From the NCBI GenBank assembly GCA_964058805.1, contig CAXKVV010000022.1, positions 682,001-746,000 on the forward strand: a stretch of DNA of 64,000 bases, in the 5' to 3' direction. A model generated the notes under the pieces. It was not told where the DNA came from. It saw nothing but the letters and a program-made list of their open reading frames with translations, and ran no database searches. Below, one piece after another: positions 1-11,245 of the stretch; positions within the stretch are counted from its first letter, which is position 1; the number at the start of each line of letters is the position of its first letter. This DNA comes from Schoenoplectus triqueter. Lineage: Eukaryota; Streptophyta; Magnoliopsida; Poales; Cyperaceae. The position numbers and the translations under genes were made by a program.

Positions 1-39
1 GGGGAAATACAAATGCTGTCTAGCATGTATCGATCCCTT

Positions 40-324
40 GTTGTTTCTTTCTCCTATTTAACGGAAAGCACAAAATTCCTATCCTTCCACTCTGATTCTC
101 CTCTCTTCTCCCTTCCTCTCTTCTTTTTGATATCCCGCAACTAGCACCTCTATGCTCCGCTTCTCCGCCTCTCCTATTCTTTCTCCTGTCCCAAGTTACC
201 GCATAATACCTCCGCATCTTTGATCTCATTGATCAAGTCGACATCTTTTTTTACCGCAACCTTCTCAATCAAGCCTCGTCGATCTCGAAGCACTTCTTGA
301 TAGCGCAAGGCTGCTCATCCTAAG
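40..324 (+). promoter_or_regulatory. Probable 5' leader exon of the GDP-fucose transporter gene
   Basis: The stretch is rich in C and T (runs of ctctcttc from about 50 to 200), as plant 5' leaders often are. It ends near 325 at AAG|GTTAAT, a plausible splice donor. The matching acceptor would be 1518, just before the transporter start codon. This is inference from composition and splice signals only; no TATA box could be fixed because the window starts too close. Confidence 0.35.
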
Positions 325-1518
325 GTTAATAACCCCTTCAAGCTCTTTAGCATTGGGACTTTGATATATCTTTGCTGTCTGAACATTTATTCAAGTACTG
401 ACACGTCATGTTCTTTACTCTTTTAGGGTGAAATATTCTTTTATTAATATTTTTTTTATAAAGCGCTCTATTTAATTTTTGTTGGTCTCTACATTCTCTT
501 GTTAAGTGTGATTCTTTTCTGTTAATTAGCCAACAAGTGTTGTGGAGGTTGTTTCGTCGTACCAGTAACGTCCACTGGTTGGATTATAGAAATGCAAGCC
601 CATTGTAGGCAATTTTTCTATATCTATATATTAAAAATTAAAGGCATGTCAGCCATAAAGATTTGCTATCTACTGAGAGGTACCAAATTCCATGTCCTCT
701 GAACTAATCCTTAAAATATGCTAATAACAAACAATTCTTATAGGTCGTGGTTGGCTAGGAAATGTATTGGTTCTATAGGTTGTAGTTGGCTTATTTGTTC
801 TGTTATGTTTGTGTTTAGTTGTTTTAGTCTTAGGCATCTCGATTGACTCCCACTGTAATTCTTTAAAAAAAAAAGCCAATTATAAGTGCTGCACTCACTG
901 GTTGCAAGACGAGGCACTTAAAAGAATGTGCTGTACTTTCTGGTGATATGTAACTCTAACTGGATATTATTGTGGCTAGGTTAAGCAAGAAGATAGTAAC
1001 ATCGTCTAGATTTTTTTCCCAATTTCTGCAGTTACTGAGAATTGCATAATCTTTCTCGCTTGACGAAGTAGAGGGGAGGCATTGTGTAGTCCGGACAATA
1101 TTTTGAATAAAATAGGAACAAATCCTATTTGTATACATAATATATATCTTCAAAATTCTTTTTATAAAAAGGTACAGATAATATTCTTGTTGTGGATCTT
1201 GTGAGCCATATTTTCATCTGAATCATTATTGATACACTAAAATAAACTTTGCTTCCTTCTCTTTCAAAAAAGAGGGAAAAGAAGGACTACCCTTGAAATT
1301 ACTGTAATTTGTCCCAATTTGTAATTATAGCTTATCTGAGTCATCACTGGTACACTAATAAACTTTGCTTCTTTTCCTCAGAAAAGAGGGAGAAGGAAAA
1401 CTATCAGTAATAGTTGCAGAACTGATGGTACCTACTGACCTACAGGTCAATGGTACCATCATAAGTCTATAATACATTCTTGACTTGTATGAAATTCCTC
1501 CACATTTTTGTCCGGCAG
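325..1518 (+). other. Probable 5'-UTR intron of the transporter gene
   Basis: It begins GTTAAT and ends TCCGGCAG at 1518, 44 bases before the transporter ATG, and holds no coding potential. Inside, two imperfect direct copies of about 70 bases lie at 1216-1287 and 1334-1402 (both contain aataaactttgcttc). A small hairpin lies at 1422-1463, with GATGGTACC and TGACCT on one side and AGGTCA and GGTACCATC on the other. The intron call rests on the splice signals and on a 5'-UTR intron being common in such genes. Confidence 0.45.
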
Positions 1519-1537
1519 ACACTAAAATCATCTAACC

Positions 1538-1768
1538 ATGCAGAGTTTACTAAGGTGGTGCGATGAGTTCTCAAGAAGCCTCCAAGCAGTTCACCTTCAC
1601 CACCACTGGCCTTGTGGTTGGCTATGCTCTCTCCTCAAGCCTCCTCGCTATAATAAACAAATATGCTATAACAAAATTTGCATATCCAGCCTTATTAACT
1701 GCTTTGCAATATCTGACATCAGCCCTAGGTGTCTGGTTCCTTGGCAAGCTAGGTTTTCTATGCCATGA
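1538..1768 (+). promoter_or_regulatory. Upstream ATG/uORF overlapping the transporter start
   Basis: An ATG 25 bases upstream of the main ATG opens a 76-codon frame that runs 200 bases into the transporter coding region in another frame. Its context (aaccATGc) has A at -3, at least as good as the main start (gtgcgATGa). If the mRNA includes this exon from 1519, ribosomes must pass this ATG to start the transporter, which would lower translation. The peptide has no recognisable domain, so any role would be regulatory. Confidence 0.4.
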
Positions 1769-2606
1769 TGCTTTTACCCTTGAAACTGCTAAGAAATTCC
1801 TTCCAGCTGCCATTGTTTTCTACCTTGCCATTTTCACAAACACCAATTTACTAAAACATGCCAATGTGGACACATTCATTGTTTTTCGCAGTTTAACCCC
1901 TCTTTTAGTTGCAATCGCAGATACGGCTTTTAGGAAACAGCCTTGCCCCTCAAGGCTCACATTTTTATCTCTTTTTATAATCTTGGGTGGTGCTGTGGGG
2001 TATGTCTTGACCGATACTGGTTTTACCCTCACGGCCTATTCTTGGGCTGTTGCGTATTTGATCACTATCACAACTGAAATGGTGTATATCAAGCACATTG
2101 TGATGAATCTGGGGTTAAATACATGGGGTTTTGTATTTTATAACAACCTTCTGTCTCTCATGATGGCACCATTTTTTTGGTTTATAACCGGAGAGTCCAC
2201 TGAAATTTTTTCTAAAATGCAATTGAGGCCGGATGATTGGTTTCAGTTTGACTCCTTTGTGGCAGTTTCAGCCTCATGTGTTTTTGGGTTATTGATAAGC
2301 TTCTTCGGGTTTTCTGCACGAAAGGCAATTTCTGCAACAGCATTTACAGTCACCGGTGTAGTGAATAAGTTTTTGACAGTTGCAATAAATGTGATGATCT
2401 GGGATAAGCATGCGAATTTTGATGGCTTGGTTTGTTTAATTTCTACCATCGTGGGAGGAGTATTGTACCAGCAATCGGTAAGTAAAACTGGGAATGTGCC
2501 AACTCCTAGTGAGAACAAGCTAAATGACGGTGACGGTGATGGTGATGGTGATGGTGAAGATGAAAAATTGATTCCGGTTGCACCGAAAAAAGGTTCTGAT
2601 GTTTAA
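1563..2606 (+). CDS. GFT1: Golgi GDP-fucose transporter (GFT1/GONST4-like, NST family)
   Basis: The 347-residue protein is uninterrupted and highly hydrophobic, with about ten membrane segments, the layout of nucleotide-sugar transporters of the drug/metabolite transporter superfamily. It resembles Arabidopsis GONST4/GFT1 closely along its length, for example KKFLPAAIVFYLAIFTNTN at about 77-95, HANVDTFIVFRSLTPLLVA at 99-117 and ISATAFTVTGVVNKFLTV at 256-273. GVVNK at 265-269 corresponds to the GxL/VNK motif tied to GDP-sugar binding. Such proteins exchange cytosolic GDP-L-fucose for GMP across the Golgi membrane and supply fucosyltransferases for xyloglucan, pectin and glycoproteins. The length matches the family. 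The cytosolic C-tail carries a run of Gly-Asp pairs (322-331) encoded by a GGTGAY repeat. I chose this ATG because it gives the family N-terminus; an earlier out-of-frame ATG exists at 1538. GDP-fucose rather than GDP-mannose specificity is inferred from similarity. Confidence 0.93.
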   Translation: MSSQEASKQFTFTTTGLVVGYALSSSLLAIINKYAITKFAYPALLTALQYLTSALGVWFLGKLGFLCHDAFTLETAKKFLPAAIVFYLAIFTNTNLLKHANVDTFIVFRSLTPLLVAIADTAFRKQPCPSRLTFLSLFIILGGAVGYVLTDTGFTLTAYSWAVAYLITITTEMVYIKHIVMNLGLNTWGFVFYNNLLSLMMAPFFWFITGESTEIFSKMQLRPDDWFQFDSFVAVSASCVFGLLISFFGFSARKAISATAFTVTGVVNKFLTVAINVMIWDKHANFDGLVCLISTIVGGVLYQQSVSKTGNVPTPSENKLNDGDGDGDGDGEDEKLIPVAPKKGSDV

Positions 2607-2900
2607 AAACTGAATTTTGTTCAGTTTGAATCTAAAGTTGAGGTGTTTAGGAAAACAGAAATTTAGTTTCAAAGGGGCAATATTTTCTTTGTTCTTTCTG
2701 TTTGATTCTTTGAAACACTGTTCTTTTTGTAGCAATATATATTTCACAAGTGGATGGGGAGTACCTACGTTGACAGGATATTACATATGTTTTTTTCCTG
2801 ATGGCTTTTATGTTTGAAAAAACGAAATCTATTAATCAAGCAATATTTCTAAATGCTTGCTTGTGTCATTTTTTGTAAAAGAATCTGTTATAATTTTTCA
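2607..2900 (+). other. 3' UTR region of the transporter gene
   Basis: AT-rich, T-rich sequence follows the TAA-type stop directly. The poly(A) site cannot be fixed from sequence alone; a likely zone is 2800-2900, where AATC/AATAT-rich sequence occurs. No other gene starts here. Confidence 0.4.
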
Positions 2901-4480
2901 TGCAAGTAACATCTGTAAGTATTACTTTTTGAGGAAAAATGCAAAATGGAATATTATTATCATTATCAATTCTTGAGCTTGGAACAATTTATCATACGTT
3001 CTTGTTGGAAGTTTTGTGTATGGAAAAGGCCTTCCTGAGTAGTACTTGCCAGCAAAGTAAGCCGTGCAATGTTTTTGGATTTTTATCATGGTATACTAAT
3101 TATGTCAATTTAATCTAAAATTTCATTGTTGTTTTTTGTTCTTTATAAATTCAACACATCTCAATGTTGAATATCCTATGTCGTCTGAACTATGCAATGT
3201 TGCAGCCTCTACAACTTCACACTTGTGGGGTCCCGGAACTCACTCCAGAGTCCAGGGGAAGGGATAATGCCATGATGGGCATGTCTGCGTGCCTCTACTT
3301 CTTTTCCCACCGCATCTGATTCCGGCATATAGGAAAGAGTGCTCGCTGTGTGTATCTATGGTTGAAAGACTATCCATTATGACTTAAGCGGATAAGGTCT
3401 ACCATGAAATTACAAGCGTCATCATCATCTTACAACTCGATATGTGAAGAGCAGAGAAAGGTGATAACAATTTTACTCTTTTATCTAATAAATTTTCTTA
3501 AAACCCAAGCAGCAATAATTCTAAGAAAATTTAGCAGGGTTTGTATCCGAGTAATAACAATTGATTAATATCTTTTATTGAATGCATCTTATTTTGCTCA
3601 CTTTTCTAATTTTAAATTTTGACAAGTCACTGGTCTTGGCATGCAAATCAATTTGTGCTGTTGCAAATTCTGCGGAACAATGAAGGCATTTTGCAAGTCT
3701 CCCGTAATATTTATAGGTCTAATTCGTTTAATTTGAGTACAAGAAAGGAGAGTAGCTAAAATTTTTGGTCTTTACTGATAGTGGGAGGTGCTTAGATGGC
3801 TGGCAGGCCAAGGCCAAGGCCAAGCAACACAAAAATTTACTGGTCACAATACTGTTCGTGAATCACCAGACTGAGTCTGCAACTAGTAACTAATCTGGTA
3901 TCAGTTCTTCTACGGAAGCTAGCACCGCTGCCAACAAATCTGATACCAGTTCCTCTACTGCTCTACTGCTACTGCTACTGTTGCGACTTAAAGATTTCAG
4001 GGTTACTCAACTTGGTAATTTGCTACAAATTGGTTGCCGAAATTTCATGTCCATTCCGATCGAGTAACAACTTTTAATTTGTTTTCATATTATTTTATCC
4101 GAAGAATGATTCTAATATACATCGAATTTTTATTGTAATGATGGGAACGTTAACTTTGTGTTGCTATTGTGAATCATTATGTAATGTCGTGTACATATAT
4201 CTTTTTGCTCAAATGATTGTTTATGAAGTCATCGCTCTTGTTTGTTTTTAGCGGAAAAGAAAAACCAAAATGACTTGATTGAAACAGATTGAATGTTTCT
4301 TGAAATGAAGGAGGGGCTTAATTTTAGCACAATATCTTGAAACAAAAAAAAAATCTGAGGGACTTCGTGCGTATTAATCCACTATTTAGAAAAATTATAA
4401 CATCTTTTTAATTTCTTTTTTTCTGCCTCTGGATGCCTTCATTTTGTAATAATTTCTGTAAAGCTCAACTGATATTTTGT
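2901..4480. other. Intergenic, no gene seen
   Basis: AT-rich sequence with stops in all frames. Only small repeats are visible: tandem aggcca units at 3805-3825 and ctgcta units at 3957-3980. I see no transposon ends. Confidence 0.6.
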
Positions 4481-4489
4481 TAACGAACC

Positions 4490-4722
4490 TGTGCGTCATG
4501 TAATCAAATATAAGCTTACAATGTCCATACTTAAAAAAAAATATATAAAAACAATTGAAATTAATTTGCTTAAAAATATATAAAAATAACTAATAAAATA
4601 TTTAATTATTCTATTCAAGTCGAGTTGGGATGATAAAATTTTCACCCTATTTAAACAAATTGGGTTCGATAAAAAATAAAAAAAATTATTCAACCCGAAA
4701 CTTATCTATTGATACCCATAAT
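4490..4722. mobile_element. Possible hAT-type terminus fragment
   Basis: Read on the minus strand, the right edge runs TATGGGTATCAATAG followed by CGGGTTG and CGAACCC motifs. This resembles the ends of Ac-like hAT elements, where gggt/accc motifs cluster just inside the terminus. No partner end or 8-bp target duplication was found, so this is a weak call. Confidence 0.25.
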
Positions 4723-4849
4723 TATTTTCAGACCATTCTTTCATAAGCATGACAGATTGCTCGAGTATACATGATCGATCACGGACAAATAATTATTTCA
4801 ACAAGAATAGAAGTAACACTAGTGCATTAATTCTCATATATTTATAATA

Positions 4850-5297
4850 ACACTAGTGACGACGACATCTCGACACAATTTGACAAGTGAAGACTGTAAG
4901 TTCATCACAGAAAATTTCATTATTTGTCAGGAAAATTTGATCCTCAAAAGTTATCGTCACAAAATATCATTTTAGTAATGACAAATTGACTTGTCACTAC
5001 TATACAACAATTCATGATAACAACCCTGCAACTATAAGGGCTACAGTTCTGTGCAGTCGTTGCCTGTAGATAATGCATATAAAGGGACATATATAGAATA
5101 GGGGCAAGAACTGTGACGCACGAACGGGGTTGAATCAGTTTATCTTTTTCCTATTTTACATGTCACGCATCTCCTGTAAATAGACGCTACATGCGATGCT
5201 TACTACAAAAAAGGGCTACAGATGTGAAGACATCACATTCCTCACAAATAGTTCGTCATTATTCACTGTAATTCTTGTGACGTGAACGTAATTTGTG
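4850..5297. repeat. Unclassified repeat-rich stretch with CACTA-like end
   Basis: It contains CACTACTATACAAC at 4995 and several copies of tcac/gtcac words, which look like a degraded CACTA-type end. The mate could not be found. It is interrupted at 5298 by a small hAT-type element. Confidence 0.25.
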
Positions 5298-5482
5298 TGG
5301 TAGCGGAGCTTGAGGTAGTATTAAGGGAGGGTTATTGCCGTTTGATTATTTGTAGCAAATGATAGAGGGGCCAATTATATATCTAAAATATAATTTGACT
5401 TAGAAAATGAATACTAATTTTATTACTTTGAGATTTATAGGGGGGGCATAGCCTAATTTTTTATAGTGAAGCTCCGCCACTG
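5298..5482. mobile_element. hAT-type miniature element, perfect 8-bp target duplication
   Basis: Terminal inverted repeats are tGGtaGCGGAGC at the left and GCTCCGCCACTG at the right, matching the CAGTGGCGGAGC ends common in plant hAT miniature elements. The 8 bases AATTTGTG flank it on both sides (5290-5297 and 5483-5490). At 185 bp it cannot encode a transposase and depended on one supplied elsewhere. Confidence 0.82.
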
Positions 5483-5490
5483 AATTTGTG

Positions 5491-6831
5491 CACAAATTCT
5501 GATGGGAATTGACTACTGCATGCGGGAGCAAAACGGAGCTGATATATTATTGTTGTCTTCGTATCTAAAAGAATATTCATAAATATTATATCATATTTAC
5601 TCCAATATTAAATATCCTTATTTATATCTAATTCCTATATGTAAAAAGTGATACTGATACATTCAAATTTGATTTTGGACTCCATTATAAGTATCCTATA
5701 AAAACATATACAAATATAATTTTAACACTATCTATTTTAGTTCCATTCCGTTTACAACCCTACTATTATATTATGCATGTAGAACATGCAGTTTTGTAAT
5801 AATTATCAGATTACAATTCATTTGGCAAGCATACTAAAGTTAAATGAAATAAAAGTTAAATCACTTTAAAACAGTGATGTTTGATAATAATGAAGTAAAT
5901 AAATGAAGTAATTTGTATAAAAAATATTAAAAACAAATTTGAAGAATTAATTTTAAACTGTTTTAACTTTACGCCATTTAAATTATTTCCGTATGATGCT
6001 TTAAAACACTTTCAACTTTCATTACAACAAACAGATAAGGGTTATATAAAAGTTTGGAAATTTTTATTTTTCCATATGAAACTGCATGCATATGATTTAT
6101 AAAATTCTGAAATTTTTTGTTGTAATTGAAGGAAATTGATTCAAAAGGACTATCGAACATTTGAACCTTGAGCTTGTCCCAAGACAACCAAAATCAAGGA
6201 AACGAACACAAAAGACCCACGAAATTCTTCTTTTACTTTTTTCTTTTTTTTTTTTTGAGAAAAGAGTGACACAACAAATGTGAAACCTTTTTTAAATTAT
6301 TCTAACCTGTCAAGAATTGCATCTCATTGTTTTCATTGAAACCAATGAGCATCCACCTTCAATATATAGAAATAACACAAACTATATACACTGCCCCAAA
6401 GGATCCTTCTACCCCACACGTTGAGCCCCTGGTACCAGTACGATGCAATAAGAACAAGCACAGGCAAGCGTGTGGGCTTATTATTAAAAATAATCTTTAA
6501 AATATTAAAATTTCATTATATATATATATATAAAAATACAGTTAAAATATTATTTGTGCCCGGATTTAATTTAATATTTGATAGTCTGTTTACTTGCGTA
6601 CTCAAGTATGCCCGAGCTTGCTTGATACCTTAGATCCATCAGTACGGTTTCTTCTCATCTACCATCTATATATAAGCTAAACATTATGTTTTAACTATCC
6701 AGTATGCTTAACAGACAACCTACATTTTGCACTTTAGTTTTTGCCCCTCCCATGTACAACAATTGCTTATAAATGCCACTGCCACTATATTCGCCATCCT
6801 CTCTTACCCTCAAGACACGCAAAAGTTGGAT
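5491..6831. other. Intergenic, no gene seen
   Basis: AT-rich, with stops in all frames and no clear transposon ends. Short reading frames here (about 70 codons) show no family resemblance. Confidence 0.55.
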
Positions 6832-7509
6832 GACTACCAGAAAATTAAGTTTTAAACTCAGTTTTTGGAATGTTTAGACCGGTCATACAATAGATTCTAA
6901 AGTCAGGAATTGCTAAAACTTTTAGAAATTGATGCTAAAAGATGTTTCCGGGAGCAGATTTTGAAAGGGATTTAAAGTCGGTTTTTACTAAATAATTATT
7001 TCTAAAGCTATCCCTTTAGAGTCAGTTTTTAGCTAATAACCGACTCTAACAGCTAGTTTTATAAATAATTATTTAGTAAAAACTATCTTTAGTATTTTTT
7101 TTTACCAATTCTCTTTATTTCCAAATAGACGACCTTTAAAAATGGTCATATATAAAAAACCGATTTTAAATTTCACTACAGGAGGATGTCGCATTTGCAT
7201 CCGGAAAGAGTCAATTGCATCTGCACTTTTTTATTAGCATCAGCAAAAAAAATTTCCGATCTTAAAATTTTAATTTGAACATATCGCATTAGGAAAGCTG
7301 ATGCAAGTATAAATTTGTATTTATTTTGCTGATGCAAGTAAGTGTAGTTATTTTTTTTTTCTAAAAATGAATGTTGATGCACATCAGTACACGCAGATGC
7401 AAATAAATATAATATTTTTTATGCTGATACACATCAGCTTAGCAGATGCAAATAAATATACTAATTTTATTTCTGAACAACCAAAATAAATATTTATAAA
7501 TGAGTATTT

Positions 7510-8240
7510 TTTTTCCGCCGCTCGCAAAATTTTCCATTCATATTTTTCTCCGCGACTCGCAAACAGACCCAAACCTAACCCTAAATTCTCTTCTCCCCCG
7601 TGACCTGCCCCCCTTCCCCCTTTTCTTTCCTTTTTCTTCCCCTTACGCCACAGCTTGTCTTTTGTTTTCTCCCTTTTCTTCCCTGGCGACACATCTCCAT
7701 TTCTCCCGATTTTTCCTCTTCCGTCTACCTTGCCCTTAACCCTTTTTGTCCTCCTCCCTCTAACTCGCTCACTCTTTCCCCTCGCTTCACTCGTGATCGG
7801 GCCATCAACACCATCAATCAGCCTTGATTTTTGCGCTGCGCCATCGGTTGCCCCGGCCTTACTCTCGGCTACTCTATTGGCTGAGCTCGACCACTACACG
7901 ACAAGGCTAAACCGACAGAGCCGCCCCCTAACTGCCTTGAGCTGGACCGAACTTCCACTCCCCGGCGCCACTGGAACTGAACCAGTCGACACGCCATGGG
8001 GCGCTGCTACTCGAGGGGCTGACGAGTCGAGTGCGCCTTTCTTGAACCCTACTAACCCTCTTTGCTGGTTGCCTTGTGTATTTTCTGGTAAACCCCTTTC
8101 TTTATTCTCTGACAGGCCGTGTGGGCCTGCCGAGGGCTGAGCTCTCGTGCCGATTCTGTCTTGTCTGTGATTATACTGTCTCGCCATTCTAATTTGGGTT
8201 GTCACTGTGCCTTGGTACACTGGTACCAGTTGGTGCCAGT
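7510..8240 (+). other. GC-rich block carried inside the inner CACTA
   Basis: This block is far richer in G and C than the flanking transposon DNA. It begins with long C/T-rich runs like a plant 5' leader and continues into an open frame at 7655-8140 (161 codons, rich in Ser, Pro and Leu) with no domain I recognise. A GT-type donor occurs at tctG|GTAAAC (about 8088). It could be a captured promoter and first exon of a host gene or part of the element's own transcription unit. The frame alone is not enough to call a protein. Confidence 0.35.
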
Positions 8241-8757
8241 GACGCGAGGCTCATGCTTGGTGCGCTGATTTGATGTTGCGCTTGCCTAATGTGTTGAACA
8301 TATTGGATTTATCTGCTGGTTCCCTTATGGATTATGTTATCTTACTGTTAGATGATACTGTTAAGAAGGTTAGAAATGTCTATTAAAATAAATAAGAAGT
8401 TAGACTTAGCCTGATCAAAGGGATTATCATAACCATTGGTACCGACTCTATATTTTTCCCTGGTTGCTGATTGTTGCTTCTAGTTCGGCTTTGTGCTGAT
8501 AAATCATCCTTTGTGCGCAAGTTTGGAAAACGAAATTAACCTAATAGATTCATGCTCTAGTCTAGAATTCCACTAAAATAAATGACAATCTAGTATATGT
8601 GGCGCCATATATATTGCTCCACTTATGTTTTCATATTTTTCTTTCTAGTCAAAACTTTCAAAGTGGCACTCTGAATTCCTTTCAGTGGAGGTTATTTGAT
8701 AAATTTAAGAAATACACTATTATTTAATATAGCCATGATTGTGTACTGTCATCAGGT

Positions 8758-8831
8758 GACGACAAATGTACTTTCGTCAGATGGCAAACACGCTGCCACT
8801 TGAGACGACAAATGTACTTTCGTCAGATGGC
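8758..8831. repeat. 28-bp direct repeat inside the inner CACTA
   Basis: The 28-bp unit, beginning gacgacaaatgtactttcgt, occurs at 8758-8785 and 8804-8831 without visible change. Farther on, at about 9025-9115, a TG-rich unit (gaatttatgaatgttggt) is repeated two to three times. Confidence 0.8.
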
Positions 8832-11079
8832 CAGGTTTGTTCAAAGCTTGGGAGAAAAATGGATTTTTCTTTCTATTAAAAAGGCAATTGATGTATTCTC
8901 ATTTTAACTTGTGAAATCTTGGTTTTAAATTAAATAATATTAAGAAATTTTGGAGCTGTTTAGATTAATTTTGGAGAACTTTGGTTATGGGTGTAATATT
9001 TTGAGAAATTTTGGGATGTTGTGATGAATTTATGAATGTTGGTGTGTATGTATGTTGAATTTATGAATGTTGGTATGTATGTATGTTGAATTTATGAATA
9101 TTTTGAGAAATCTTGGTATGAATGTTTTGAGAAATCTTGGTTTAAATTGTGGTATGAATGTTGATATTTTGAAAAATATTGGTATCAAAATATTAACAGA
9201 TGCAACAAAATAAATTATCATCATATTAATAGATGCTAATATCAATAAATACATCAGCAATTAGGTATCAAACACATTAGGATTAGGAAAGCGAATGCTA
9301 ATGCACACAGTTTCATCAGTAATGTGCCTGCAAAAAACTAATATTTGCTTCAGGGAACAAATGCAAATGACAGTGAATCTTACATCGGTCTTTCCTGATG
9401 TAATCCAATGCTGATGCAAATAAAAAATCGGATGCAATAGATTATCACCATCAAGCGTATTTACATCTGCCGTTTGCATCAGCTTTCGGATGTTAAAGAC
9501 CTTTAGCATAAGCTTACTGATGTAAATAGGATTTATTGCATCTGATATCTCAGATGGTAGTGCGACGCTTTCCTGTAGTGTTTACTTTTCCGATTAAATT
9601 TATTTTTTTTGACCAGCCCATCGTTGCTAGTCATACATCAATTTATATTTTTACCGACACAATGACACAAATAACAAATACATAGATAACCAATACATAC
9701 ATAAACAAATATTTGATAACCAAATATATAATTTAATTATCATTTTAACAACATATATCTAGAGCTAGAAGAAATAGAACTAAATTTAGATATTGTGAAG
9801 AAGAACATTAAGGAGATCACAATAATACTAGCTACTAGTGAGAAGATAAAGGAAGAGAAAGCTAGCTGACAGTGAGAAGATAAAAGAAGAGGAAGCTAGC
9901 TGCCTCCGTCTGCTGATGATCTTGAATGGAAAGAGATGAAAGAATTCTAATATTTAATAATATTTGGAGCAAGTTTTTTTTTTACTTCAAAATTGGGTTT
10001 AAAGACTTTTTTTGAGCCGATTTAAGTAAAAACTGATTGTAAAAGTCTTTTTAGAGTCGATTTTTAAGTAAAAACCAGTTTTAAAAGTTCTATATAGAAT
10101 CTATTAAAAGTATACATTTAGTCCGTTTCTTAAAAAATGATTTTAAAAATAAAATTTTAGAGCCGATTGTTTAGAAAATCGGTGCTAATTAAATTTTTAG
10201 AGCCGACTATTTTGTAAAACCAGTTCGAAGTTCTTTTTAGTTTGAAAATCAACAATCTACTTGATCTTTAGAATATATTTTTTAATAAAACCGATTATAA
10301 AAGTTTTAACAAAATTGACAACCATGCCATCAAAATATTTTAGTATATATTTTCTATAAAATAGGTTCCAAAAAGCCGTTTCTAAATTATTTTTTCTGAT
10401 AATGGATGCTTATCATATCAGCACAATAGTTAAACGACTCCAATGTCATTAGGCATATATATATTGATAGCATGCCTTGATCTGTTAAAGTATATTATCA
10501 TATGTGATTATATTATCGAGATACACTAGATGAAAATATTTACATTTTAATCGCAAGTACACAACTCAAATTATATTGTATCATGTCGAAGATTTTGATT
10601 TATTATGCTCAATAAATTCTTAATATGAAAATATAGAGGGAAAATTTCTTTATTTTTAGAGTTTTCTAAGTAATTAACTCCATCTGTGTAGACTAGTTCC
10701 TATACAATTTGTCCTAAACCAGGACAAAAGAGAAGGGTTGCGTTGGGTATGGCGAGTCCTATACTAAAATAACTAATCTTTATGAAAATAAAATCAGTCA
10801 ATTTTCATTGGGACGTCACCCTCTTAATAGCACGCCACATTGAAATCTAGATACGGTGATAAGAAAATAAGGACCGAATCATCACCGCCTTAGTGACACA
10901 TCATATCAGAATTTAGATATGATGATAAGCAAGTGAGGACTAGGTAGTCATCGTCTTAGTGATGCGCTATGTCGACACTCGAATGTAGTGTCAAATGAAT
11001 AAGGATTTTCGTACTTGACTCAACGAGTGCGAGAGGTAAGGAAGCTAGTCGGAAAAAAATATAAATGATTCGTTTAGGA

Positions 11080-11245
11080 TTTAGGGATTAGATAGTTCGA
11101 ATCTAGGGTCCTTAACAAATAAGCTAAGAGAGTTAGTTGATACTATGATTATGAGACATGCAAATATCTTATGCGTACATGAGACTAAATGGACGGGACA
11201 AAATATCAGAAGGAAGAAAATACGGGTTTCAAACTATGGTACACT
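11080..11245 (+). pseudogene. LINE endonuclease, N-terminal fragment
   Basis: With one frameshift this reads LRELVDTMIMRHANILCVHE followed by TKW and then GFKLWYT, the first strands of the apurinic-type endonuclease of RTE LINEs, where the glutamate in HETKW is the usual metal-binding residue (QETKW in relatives). The frame stops at the insertion near 11245 and picks up again at about 14735. Confidence 0.7.

Larger units (their letters stand above)
7174..9580. mobile_element. Inner CACTA element nested in the outer one
   Basis: It starts CACTACAGGA and ends TCCTGTAGTG, perfect 10-bp inverted ends, flanked by the 3-bp duplication TTT (7171-7173 and 9581-9583). The subterminal zones (7174-7500 and 9180-9580) are full of gatgcaaat / atttgcatc words in both orientations, a different word from the outer element, so the two belong to different families. 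It is 2407 bp long. No transposase is seen, so it is non-autonomous. Its middle holds a GC-rich block and short duplications. Confidence 0.88.
6832..10404. mobile_element. Outer CACTA (En/Spm-type) element, non-autonomous, host of a nested CACTA
   Basis: The left end is gACTACCAGAAAA and the right end TTTTCTgATaATG, degenerate inverted copies of CACTACCAGAAAA. The 3-bp target duplication is GAT (6829-6831 and 10405-10407). Just inside both ends lie many copies of a subterminal word like agagtcgattttt / aaaaccgattttaaa, as CACTA transposases require. Subtracting the nested element leaves about 1.16 kb with no coding capacity. Confidence 0.8.

Noticed and set aside
20..229. 69-codon minus-strand frame at the left edge
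   Set aside because: Arg/Glu-rich shadow of the C/T-rich leader of the transporter gene.
7500..7827. Several overlapping 75-100 codon frames on both strands
   Set aside because: They come from the C/T-rich block inside the CACTA element; composition keeps stops out and no domain is present.
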